Assembly: GCF_032854445.1 (NCBI RefSeq)
Contig: NC_088300.1
Location: 49,200,984 to 49,264,983 of the forward strand
DNA from: Liolophura sinensis
Taxonomy: Eukaryota; Mollusca; Polyplacophora; Chitonida; Chitonidae
Length of the DNA stretch: 64,000 nucleotides
Direction: 5' to 3'
Every line of letters begins with the position of its first letter. The stretch's first letter is position 1. Position numbers and translations under genes: made by a program. A model generated the notes under the pieces. That model made no database searches. It was not told the origin of the DNA and worked only from the letters and a program-made list of their open reading frames with translations. This document shows positions 58,001 to 64,000 of this stretch, one piece after another.

Positions 58001-58468
58001 AATTGGTTTCAGTGAGGTCCGTACTGGTGGAACAATTGCTTACCTGCACTAAAAATGTTTTTTTTTTACGGCCTTCAGTGTTGTGATTATGAAGATTTAA
58101 GCTTTGCAGATTTGTAAAATACTGTAGCACATTGGTCGGTGTTGAGTCCCTGGACTAGTCAAAAAAAGCCCAATTATTGTATGTTATATTCCATACAAGA
58201 ATAAAGAATGTACAGAAATTCCTTCAGAAATGTACAACAGTCTCCTTCACTAAGCTGCCTGAGACTCAGCGATGCAGGGTGCTCAGTTTTCGTTCAGGAC
58301 ACTCGAACACAAATGGAAAATCGCTGCCTGTTTAGCTCGTATATGTCAAATACATCCACATATTTGTAATGAATAAAGATTCTTACCTTCGTCTAATTCA
58401 TCTTCTGGATCCCTAAATTTTGGAATAGGATTTGCAAGTTTACTTAATTCTTCAGCCAACGATGCCAT
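45935..58468 (-). CDS. AATF: AATF (Che-1/Traube homologue), complete 14-exon gene
   Basis: Fourteen exons with consistent phases give 570 residues plus stop, close to the vertebrate length of about 560. Order: a short N-terminal region; Ser/Asp/Glu-rich acidic stretches (about 88-203); a block with [17 protein letters not shown] and NQLPQPDTW (about 227-265) as in the AATF-Che1 domain; [68 protein letters not shown]; the basic [15 protein letters not shown]; and [18 protein letters not shown] ending [10 protein letters not shown], as in the TRAUB domain. Known AATF proteins are nucleolar, help assemble the small ribosomal subunit precursor with NGDN and NOL10, and modulate transcription and apoptosis. 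Start: ATG at 58468 (CGGCATGG context). Confidence 0.95.
46742..46813 (-). CDS. AATF: AATF exon 13
   Basis: 72 nt between TTTGTCCTTCAG and AA|GTAAGT. It encodes [23 protein letters not shown]. Confidence 0.92.
46840..46935 (-). mobile_element. SINE central fragment
   Basis: GGCATTATGGTGGGTGGAAA CCAGGAGCCCAGAG and TAGTGGACCTTCCCACA, diverged; located just upstream of AATF exon 13 in intron 12. Confidence 0.62.
47244..47324 (-). CDS. AATF: AATF exon 12
   Basis: 81 nt between ACTCTGAAAACAG and AG|GTTAGA. It encodes [26 protein letters not shown], a basic conserved part of the TRAUB domain. Confidence 0.92.
47979..48115 (-). CDS. AATF: AATF exon 11
   Basis: 137 nt, acceptor CATTGTTTTGAAG, donor AG|GTACAT. 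It encodes [25 protein letters not shown], near-identical to the family motif. Confidence 0.92.
48577..48705 (-). CDS. AATF: AATF exon 10
   Basis: 129 nt, phase 0 to 0, acceptor TTGAATTTCCAG, donor CCT|GTAGGC. It encodes [27 protein letters not shown] and a variable acidic end. The donor is weak. Confidence 0.84.
50085..50150 (-). mobile_element. SINE tail fragment in AATF intron 9
   Basis: TTTATTTGATAGGTGTTTTA TGCCGCACTCAAGAGTATTT and ACAACGCCGACCAGCC. Confidence 0.72.
50293..50408. repeat. 44-bp tandem repeat, about 2.6 copies
   Basis: Unit GATGTGTATCATTCATGCTG GAGACACCTGGGCATAGAAA GTTT, at 50293, 50337 and 50381 (partial), in AATF intron 9. Confidence 0.88.
50612..51181. repeat. 54-bp tandem repeat in AATF intron 9, about 10 copies
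   Basis: Unit CTGATATATTGTCCAAGTTA CTACCATGGCTGCCAGTGCC AATGCATACCACTG; the last copies are about 60 bp (extra CCAACG). 54 is a multiple of 3, so both strands stay open for 160-190 codons; this follows from the repeat. No splice evidence links it to AATF. Confidence 0.92.
51390..51498 (-). CDS. AATF: AATF exon 9 with GC donor
   Basis: 109 nt after TTGCCCTTTCAG. It encodes [36 protein letters not shown]. The frame-preserving donor is CAG|GCAAGT, a textbook GC-AG intron start; no GT donor nearby keeps the frame. Confidence 0.89.
51901..52106. mobile_element. Fold-back element, family B copy 2
   Basis: ACCCTAATTCCTCAATCATT at the left and ATATGCGAAAAGCTTGAGTA ATTAC at the right, imperfectly complementary; the interior is similar to 31583-31797. 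Confidence 0.66.
52121..52303 (-). CDS. AATF: AATF exon 8
   Basis: 183 nt between ATGCTTTCAG and AG|GTAATA. It encodes [20 protein letters not shown] and then [20 protein letters not shown], a hallmark motif. A family B fold-back element ends about 10 bp beyond its donor. Confidence 0.92.
52524..52787 (-). mobile_element. Full-length SINE with 16-bp target-site duplication, AATF intron 7
   Basis: Tail TTTATTTATTTGATTGGTG, central GGCCAGCATTATGGTGGA, and head ending AACCAACTGAGCCACGGAGG CCC (tRNA-like on the minus strand). The flanks CAGTATCAATCCAGAA at 52508-52523 and 52788-52803 are identical. Confidence 0.92.
52936..52998. mobile_element. Fragment of a second SINE family
   Basis: GAATGAGTGAATGATTGTGG ... 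ATCGGTAATATTTTAGCCAT; the same sequence type occurs at 19684-19748 and 62984-63046. Confidence 0.6.
53029..53120 (-). mobile_element. SINE fragment with internal deletion
   Basis: TTTATTTGATTAGAGTTTTA TGCCGTACTCAAGAATATAT joined directly to CCACAAACCATCTGCAGGTT G; the central core is missing. Confidence 0.78.
53176..53287 (-). CDS. AATF: AATF exon 7
   Basis: 112 nt between CATGTTTTTTAG and AG|GTGGGG. It encodes [33 protein letters not shown]. Confidence 0.87.
53350..53450 (-). mobile_element. SINE fragment
   Basis: CACTGATTGGTGTTTTATGT CCTATTCAAGAATGTTTC and CAGGATTACAGTGGGAAGAG, diverged. Confidence 0.7.
54959..55096 (-). CDS. AATF: AATF exon 6, core of AATF-Che1 domain
   Basis: 138 nt between AACTTTAATAG and A|GTGAGT. 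It encodes [28 protein letters not shown], among the most conserved stretches of the family. Confidence 0.92.
55323..55394 (-). CDS. AATF: AATF exon 5, start of AATF-Che1 domain
   Basis: 72 nt between CACTTGTTTTAG and A|GTAAGT. It encodes [24 protein letters not shown], matching the conserved EE.EKG.AVKxQI lead-in. Confidence 0.87.
55570..55712 (+). mobile_element. SINE copy with internal deletion, AATF intron 4
   Basis: A degraded tRNA-like head (TGTGGCTTTGTGGTTAGCC), then the end of the core (CCATCATAATGCTGGTCACC) and an AATAAATAAAT tail. Confidence 0.78.
56065..56222 (-). CDS. AATF: AATF exon 4, highly acidic
   Basis: 158 nt between TGTTGATCAG and G|GTAAGC. Nearly all Asp, Glu, Gly and Ser (for example [18 protein letters not shown]). 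Confidence 0.87.
56629..56818 (-). CDS. AATF: AATF exon 3, acidic region
   Basis: 190 nt between CAATTGTTTTAG and CA|GTGAGT. It encodes [38 protein letters not shown] and [18 protein letters not shown]. Confidence 0.85.
57237..57416 (-). CDS. AATF: AATF exon 2
   Basis: 180 nt between GGTTTTTTCAG and CAG|GTAAGA, phase 1 to 1. It includes [20 protein letters not shown] and [16 protein letters not shown]. Confidence 0.86.
58387..58468 (-). CDS. AATF: AATF exon 1
   Basis: 82 coding nt, donor GAAG|GTAAGA. It encodes [18 protein letters not shown] and DPEDELDE, ending in phase 1. Confidence 0.88.
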
Positions 58469-60193
58469 GCCGGTCGAGCAAAGCAAAACGATGATTCGCA
58501 GACGAAAGTAGGGCTAAGTTTTTTTCTTAGATAACCCTTTAGAAGGAAGCATCATCACAATCAAAGTTCAGTATGTAATAAAAAAATTTAAATGTGAGGA
58601 AAACTGAAAAATGAAACGATGTAATGTAAGATGTTAAGTTCAAGTAATACGTCTGTGCGTCTTAGCAACTACTGATAACTCTGAACGTTTTCAAAACTTT
58701 TCCACGTGCTTTTCGACGTAAGCAGGCTACCCCGTGTATCTTTTTCATGTAAAGTAGTGAATTTGTCACTTCTGTCTAATTTTGATGGGTTTTTTACCTT
58801 GCAACTAGGTTAGTTCACATTACAGCTTTTTGTCGTTGAAAAAGATGAACCAGAAATGGCCATAGGAACACCTACTTGTGCACATGATTAGAAATTAGCG
58901 CATGTTACAACCAGTTTTTAGTCTACATGTTATAGCTAGGCCAGGTGCATACCAGATCGTAGTTTATACACTTAGATTAAAACAATTAAAGATAAAGATA
59001 TCGGTAATTAAATTTTTATAAATATAGATATTGAAAATGATTTTGGATTGCAATGACCATACTGTAGTGCATTGTGAAGGATGGGTTAGTCAACATATTA
59101 AGTCAAGACAGAAAAAGTTAATTGAACAATATTTCTGACATTAATTCAGTCTTTAGACGATAAGGTAAATGCCAGGATGTTAAATAAAGAGTGGGATCAG
59201 TTAACTCGCTGAATTAACGAAAAGTGAGACTATTAGCCTTGAGTGTAAATGTAATTTAATGGTATACAGTGTATCTGGTCACATTATCTGGTATCTGGGA
59301 AGTCATTGTAGCTTATACTGTCAAATAGTAACAGGTTGAGTTACTAAATTTCCTAAAGGCCTAAATTTCAGGCTGATAGAAAAAGGCACAATAATGCATG
59401 AACTGTGTGTGACCATATCAACTGTCTATTGGTATGCATATAATTTATGATTGATACAACAAGACATGATAAACTATGAAGGGTGTGTAACCATGTAGAA
59501 ATATTTATAACTCGATGCATAGGCAATAATGTGAGGAAATCCTGATTCAACTCTTTATTTGTGTGTTGATTTGATTGGTGTTTTATGCTGTAATCAAGAA
59601 TATTTCACTTATTCGATGATGGGCATCATTATTGTGGGATTAAAACGAGCAAAGCCTGGGTGAAACTCACAACCGTCTGCAGGTTGCTGAGAGACATTTC
59701 CATGCACGGCCGGAGAAGAGGCCAGCATGAGCTGAACTTGAAATGAGTGCGACCACATTTGTGAGAGGCTCCTGGGTCATTGCGCCATGCTGGCATGCTA
59801 ACCACCTTGGCCACGGACCCCCCAGATTCAACTGTTTGAAAGTTGCAAAAGAACGATCACATGTGCATGTATTACTAGTTAACTGTCATCAAGTCAACTA
59901 TAGTATATAGTAACACATGTAAGTATATTTTCATGCATGTTGATCAGATAAGAGGTGAAAGGCCAAGAAAACACTGTAATTTGAATGTATTTGTCTCAAG
60001 GCAACATTGATGAGGGGTTATAAAATTTTAATTTCTAAAGCCCCAAAACAAGCTTTCAGATTGTTTTTCATATTTTGATTGAAACGCGAAATTGGTCCCA
60101 GAAATGTACTTCATGCTAGTATTTTCTTTGTCTTCAGACTTTAACATGCCACATGGTTTTGTAGTGTCTGTGTACCTCTATACAGGCTGCAGG
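58469..60193. other. Divergent intergenic region between AATF and the SDR gene
   Basis: Head-to-head genes about 1.7 kb apart. No TATA box or other regulatory site can be named with confidence. The interval contains one full SINE (59553-59824) and no recognisable coding exon. Confidence 0.55.
59553..59824 (-). mobile_element. Full-length SINE with 9-bp target-site duplication
   Basis: Tail TTGATTTGATTGGTGTTTTA TGC, core GGGCATCATTATTGTGGGA (diverged), head ending ACCACCTTGGCCACGGACCC. GATTCAACT flanks it at 59544-59552 and 59825-59833. Confidence 0.85.
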
Positions 60194-60514
60194 ATGGCTG
60201 TGTCACTGGTTCAGGGAGCTAGCAGAGGCCTGGGTCTACAGTTCTGTAAACACCTCCTGGCATCCCCTTACATGTCTGCAGTGATAGCAACTTGTCGATC
60301 TCCAGAGTCTGCCACAGAGCTACAGCAGTTGAAATCTGACCACAGGAACAGTCTGATAGTGGAAAAACTTGATGTGAGAAATGTGGATGATATGATGTCA
60401 GTTTCTGAAAATGTCAGGAATAAATTTGGTGGTCTGGACTTGTTGATAAACTCGGCAGGCATTTTGCATCCTGCTGGAAAAGGAGAGACAAGCTTGAAAG
60501 ACGTGCTGTTTGAG
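60194..60514 (+). CDS. SDR exon 1 (Rossmann start)
   Basis: 321 nt, donor GAG|GTAATA, phase 0. It encodes MAVSLVQGASRGLGLQFCK through LINSAGILHPAGKGETSLKD VLFE. Confidence 0.84.
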
Positions 60515-62153
60515 GTAATAACCATGAAGTCAATCATGTGTCCATTGTGCAGTGGTTTGTCTGTCTGTCTGTATGTTTGTATTGTTTTGTATTTGGCGCT
60601 GTGATTTTTTTTTCTGGATATGTAAATACAGAAGCAGCGGTGTGTCATTGCTCACATTTGTCCAGCTCTGCAGTTGCCGTGATAAACAGATCGCTTGTTA
60701 CCCAGTGTCGACTGTATGAATTCATGGTTTTGAGCACCCGGATTACTTGCAAGGATAAGATGATAAATAACATGGAGCTAAATGGCCAGAATGCTGATTT
60801 TTGCCCATCCTGGAAGTTTAAAGTACTACTGTACTACTGAAACTATCATATTTGAAGACACATTCTGATTACCTTTTCAGAAAGAATTTCTTACCTAAAA
60901 GCTGTTTTTTTTTTATTTCTTATGCTTAAATCAGTTTTCTTTGTTTTCATCTCCATTACATGACCTAAGAGTGTGGTATTGATTGTCTCAGAGTAGCTAT
61001 GACATCACTACAAAACTGTGAAAACTGTAAATCTTCAAGGTTTTCAACCTTGAAAATGCCACTAAAAATGGTTTCTTTGTGTCATTAAAGATGCAAATTT
61101 CATAAAACTGGCAAATTATTTCTCTACACCCCATAGTTCTTCCCATAGAGGTGGTTGAAATGGTTGAACAATTAGGGTAGATAAGGCAGGGCTTTTAGTC
61201 CAAGGTACAATGTAGGCCTACAACACTCAACTGTTTGGCATGTTTTTGTTTGTGAGCTACAACTTTCAAATGTTCTCAATTTTTGGTGGACACATAGATA
61301 CAGAGGTGACAATGTATCTCTCCATCATGATCAAAGTCTCAATATTTATCTACTACATGTATATTTATATATTTATTTATTTATTTGATCGAAAATTTAT
61401 GCCCTACTTAAGAATATTTGACTTATATAGTGGCAGCCTGCATTATGGTGGGAGGAAACCGATCAGAAGAAAGGGGAAAGTTCAACCCATGACCATCCAC
61501 AGGTTGCTGGCAGGTACAACTAAAGAAACGGCATTGACAAGATGCTTCTGAGACCCCTACTGCATGTTTAATGATATAGGAATATATTTGTTCATACATT
61601 CTGACACTAAGGTCAAACTGAACTCTTGTTAAAACTGCAGTATAAACAGGTGAATTAGCTTTGAATGCCACCTGAAGAACCAGCTTTCCAAACAGGAAAA
61701 GCTTCTTTTAGTTTTAGGGTAAAGCAGAGAAGAATTTCCAAGAGCTAAGAAGAAAATGATTGTTTTAAAGCCTTTACCTTCTAAAACTGGCAAATTATTT
61801 GAATGGGAAAGATGTTTGTTTGTCTGTTTTATTTCAGAACATCTCTTCAAGTTACAGAAACCCTTTTTGTCAAGAATACCTCAGGCCAATGAACTGTTTA
61901 CTCCCATTAAGCTGTTTTTCTTAAACCACTCCCTCTGAAATTGATTTTCATTGATGGAAATGTAATTTTTTTTGTCTGAATTTTAAGGATTTACAGCTTA
62001 CAATGGGAACAAATGCTTTTGGGCCATTACTAATGGGCAAGTACTTCAGCACCTTGCTGCAGAATGGCAGAGGTTTGATTGGTCATTCTGACAAGGGTCA
62101 CAAGGGAGTGATGGTGAACATCTCAGCCAGAGTTGGCTCAATTCAGGATAATG
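60194..62153 (+). CDS. Short-chain dehydrogenase/reductase, C-factor or sniffer-like, 5' part only
   Basis: Two exons (60194-60514 and 61988-62153) joined in phase 0 give 162 residues of an NAD(P)-dependent oxidoreductase fold. Visible motifs: the nucleotide-binding VQGASRGLGLQF at residues about 6-17, LDVRNVDD (adenine-ring region), LLINSAGI at about 90-97 (the NNAG-type motif with Ser in second place), TNAFGPLLMGKYF, and VNISARVGSI with the catalytic Ser. The YxxxK exon is not visible, so the gene runs further right or is broken. Family members reduce carbonyls; substrate unknown. The start is set at the ATG after the acceptor-like CCTCTATACAG (60184); an ATG 102 nt upstream is in frame, but its extra residues look non-conserved. 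Confidence 0.82.
60515..61987 (+). other. SDR intron 1
   Basis: No other exon seen. It contains a SINE fragment (61365-61517) and a stretch near 61080-61180 (CATAAAACTGGCAAATTATT ... GTTGAACAATTAGGGTA) that resembles 18045-18155. Confidence 0.6.
61365..61517 (-). mobile_element. SINE fragment
   Basis: ATTTATTTATTTGATCGAAA, CAGCCTGCATTATGGTGGGA and CCATGACCATCCACAGGTTG CTGGCAG; head-less. Confidence 0.84.
61988..62153 (+). CDS. SDR exon 2
   Basis: 166 nt, acceptor GTCTGAATTTTAAG, donor ATG|GTGAGA, ending in phase 1. It encodes DLQLTMGTNAFGPLLMGKYF, then GVMVNISARVGSIQDN. The TNAxGP and Ser motifs fix the family. Confidence 0.83.
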
Positions 62154-63107
62154 GTGAGAATTATGATTGTTGGCAAGTGAATTGGCATGTTGCCAGAGAT
62201 TGATTGAGGTCAAGTCTAGGTCAAGTCTAGGTTATGAGACAGTATGCTGTTGGTGGTATGGTGTCAACTGCACACAAATAGTTGGATGGTAATCTAAAGA
62301 CCATTTTTTTTTGTTTAATTAATTGTGCATAGCATTGACAGGAAGTGAAGAGTTGCCCAGAAAAATGTAGAGATAAGGGAATTTAACTTTGTATAAGTTA
62401 ACTTTGTATAATGTTAGATGAGTGAAAAAATCTTACTGCTGTTCTTTTAGACTTATGGTCTGTTGTATTGCTGCATAAAAGGATTTAAAACTTTATTAAA
62501 AAGGATCACAGTAATTATCCTAGAATTTCACAGAAATTGTGTCTTCTACATAAAATGCTACTTTTGTTGCTGAAACTTAAATTTTTCCAGACAAACCTAG
62601 AAACACCTTTCTAGCTTAGATCAATGAAACATGTTCAGAATTAGGCAAAATGTGCTTCTTCGTGATGGGTAAAACTTTACGTCATTTATCCTATGTAAAT
62701 GTTGCCCTGTAAAAGGTTATACTGGAGAAGAACTAGCCTTAACCAATGAAACGGCTCCAATTTGGCTGGTTCAGCTGTGGGTTAAATTCACATTGTTTGT
62801 CAGGGTTTTTTTTTAACTTGGATATCAATAAGAGAATATATATGTACAGCTTGATCTGAAGCCAAATGAGTTTAATTGTATACATGTCATATTTGACACT
62901 CACTTGAGTCATTTACTCATTTGACTGATGATTTTTTCGAATTTTGTAAAGGCCAGCAGGATTGTTTGACCAAGTGAATCTGAATGAATGAATGATTATG
63001 GCTTAACGCCACATCGGCAATATTTCAGCCATACCGTGGCGACCAAGTGAATCTGAAACATCTGGTTTAGCAGTAGGGCTAGTGTCATTGATTTCAGCAA
63101 TATAGTT
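62154..63107 (+). other. Sequence after SDR exon 2
   Basis: Presumed intron. I looked for an exon with the SDR Y-x-x-x-K motif and found none with usable splice sites. One SINE fragment is present. Confidence 0.5.
62984..63046. mobile_element. Fragment of the second SINE family
   Basis: GAATGAATGAATGATTATGG CTTAACGCCACATCGGCAAT ATTTCAGCCATACCG; a short duplication GACCAAGTGAATCTGAA flanks it (62967 and 63042), consistent with insertion. Confidence 0.72.
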
Positions 63108-64000
63108 AGGTAATGATCTTCCCATTAAACAGTTTAGTTAACTCAGGCTGTGGCCTCCTCCTCAAACTGTTTAGTTAACTGAGCCAGTGATCTCTCCGTC
63201 AAACTGTGTAGTTAACTGAGACAGTGGTCTCCTCAAGCAATGTAATTAACTCAGGCAGTGATCGCCTCATCTAACTCTATAGGTAACTTAGGCAGTGGTC
63301 TCTTCGTCAAGTTCTGTAGTTAAATGAGGCTGTGGTCTCTTCATCAAGCCCTATAGTTAACTCAGGCAGTGGCCTCCTCATCAAGCACTGTAGTTGTCTC
63401 AGGCAATGATCTCCTAGTCAAGCACTGTAGTTAACTCAGACGGCGGTCTCCTCATCAAGCACTGTAGCTAACTCAGGCAATGTTCTCCTCATCAAGCACG
63501 TCAGTTAACTTGGGCACTGATCTCCTCATCAAGCACGTCAGTTAACTCAGGCAGTGGCCTCCTCATCAAGCACTGTAGTTGTCTCAGGCAATGATCTCCT
63601 AGTCAAGCACTGTAGTTAACTCAGACAGCGGTCTCCTCATCAAGCACTGTAGCTAACTCAGGCAATGATCTCCTCATCAAACATGTCAGTTAACTTAGGT
63701 ACTGATCTCATCAAGCACTGTAACTAACTCTGGCAATGATCTCCTCATCAAACATGTCAGTTAACTTAGGCAGTGGCCTCCTCATCAAGCACTGTAGTTG
63801 TCTCAGGCAATGATCTCCTAGTCAAGCACTGTAGTTAACTCAGACGGCGGTCTCCTCATCAAGCACTGTAGCTAACTCAGGCAATGATCTCCTCATCAAA
63901 CATGTCAGTTAACTTAGGCAGTGGCCTCCTCATCAAGCACTGTAGTTGTCTCAGGCAATGATCTCCTAGTCAAGCACTGTAGTTAACTCAGACGGCGGTC
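63108..64000. repeat. 37-bp tandem repeat with higher-order structure, runs off the right edge
   Basis: Unit like GCACTGTAGTTAACTCAGGC AGTGGTCTCCTCATCAA. Variant units (TAGTTGTCTCAGGCAATG, CAGACGGCGGTCTCC, CATGTCAGTTAACTTAGG) recur in the same order; TAGTTGTCTC is at 63391, 63576, 63795 and 63943, spacings near multiples of 37. Confidence 0.92.

Noticed and set aside
60092-60193. Upstream in-frame ATG extending the SDR by 34 residues
   Set aside because: The extra residues are unlike SDR N-termini, and an acceptor-like CTCTATACAG precedes the chosen ATG; the Rossmann motif normally starts within about 10 residues.
60538-60840. 100-codon plus-strand frame after SDR exon 1
   Set aside because: It lies in the intron after a good donor and is low-complexity (CLSVCLYCFVF); no SDR motif.

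Overview
This is eukaryotic, intron-rich, AT-rich animal DNA. The organism is most likely a lophotrochozoan (mollusc-like): many copies of a tRNA-derived SINE with a conserved central block (core CAGCATTATGGTGGGAGG) lie throughout, together with short fold-back elements and several intronic minisatellites. No bacterial, phage, CRISPR, rRNA or intact tRNA gene was seen. Identifications rest on protein motifs, splice sites and reading-frame phase read directly from the sequence; no search was run.

Three genes are supported. (1) A prominin (CD133 family) pentaspan membrane protein lies on the minus strand. Coding exons run from 33595 down to at least 471, and candidate 5'-UTR exons reach about 44.2 kb. 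Twenty-two constitutive coding exons join in phase to give about 840 residues with signal peptide, five membrane segments and two large glycosylated loops. A tandem array of seven copies of a short cytoplasmic-tail exon follows and may continue off the left edge. (2) AATF (Che-1/Traube), minus strand, 58468 to 45935, has 14 exons and 570 residues and is complete. It is a nucleolar ribosome-biogenesis and transcription factor. (3) A short-chain dehydrogenase/reductase of the C-factor/sniffer-like type, plus strand from 60194, is partial: two exons are visible and the active-site Tyr-Lys exon lies outside what I can find. AATF and the SDR are head to head across about 1.7 kb; AATF and prominin are in tandem.

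The most striking features are inside the prominin gene. The 5' part of the exon coding for the first membrane segment, together with its splice acceptor, is repeated 15 times at an exact 130-bp period (25.5-27.5 kb). Only the last acceptor gives an open frame. The tail exon is repeated as frame-neutral 75/81-nt exons, each ending so that intron retention gives an immediate stop (GTGTAAGT or close variants). A SINE has inserted exactly over a splice donor, and its 12-bp target-site duplication has kept the donor intact. A phase-compatible alternative to exon 3 may exist.

Repeats by region: 0.4-4.9 kb tail-exon array; 6.4-7.4 kb 91-bp array; 9.0 kb 36-bp array; 16.6 and 19.6 kb fold-back family; 25.5-27.5 kb 130-bp exon array; 28.4-29.8 kb 25-bp array; 42.9-43.6 kb large inverted repeat; 50.6-51.2 kb 54-bp array in an AATF intron; 63.1 kb to the end, a 37-bp array.
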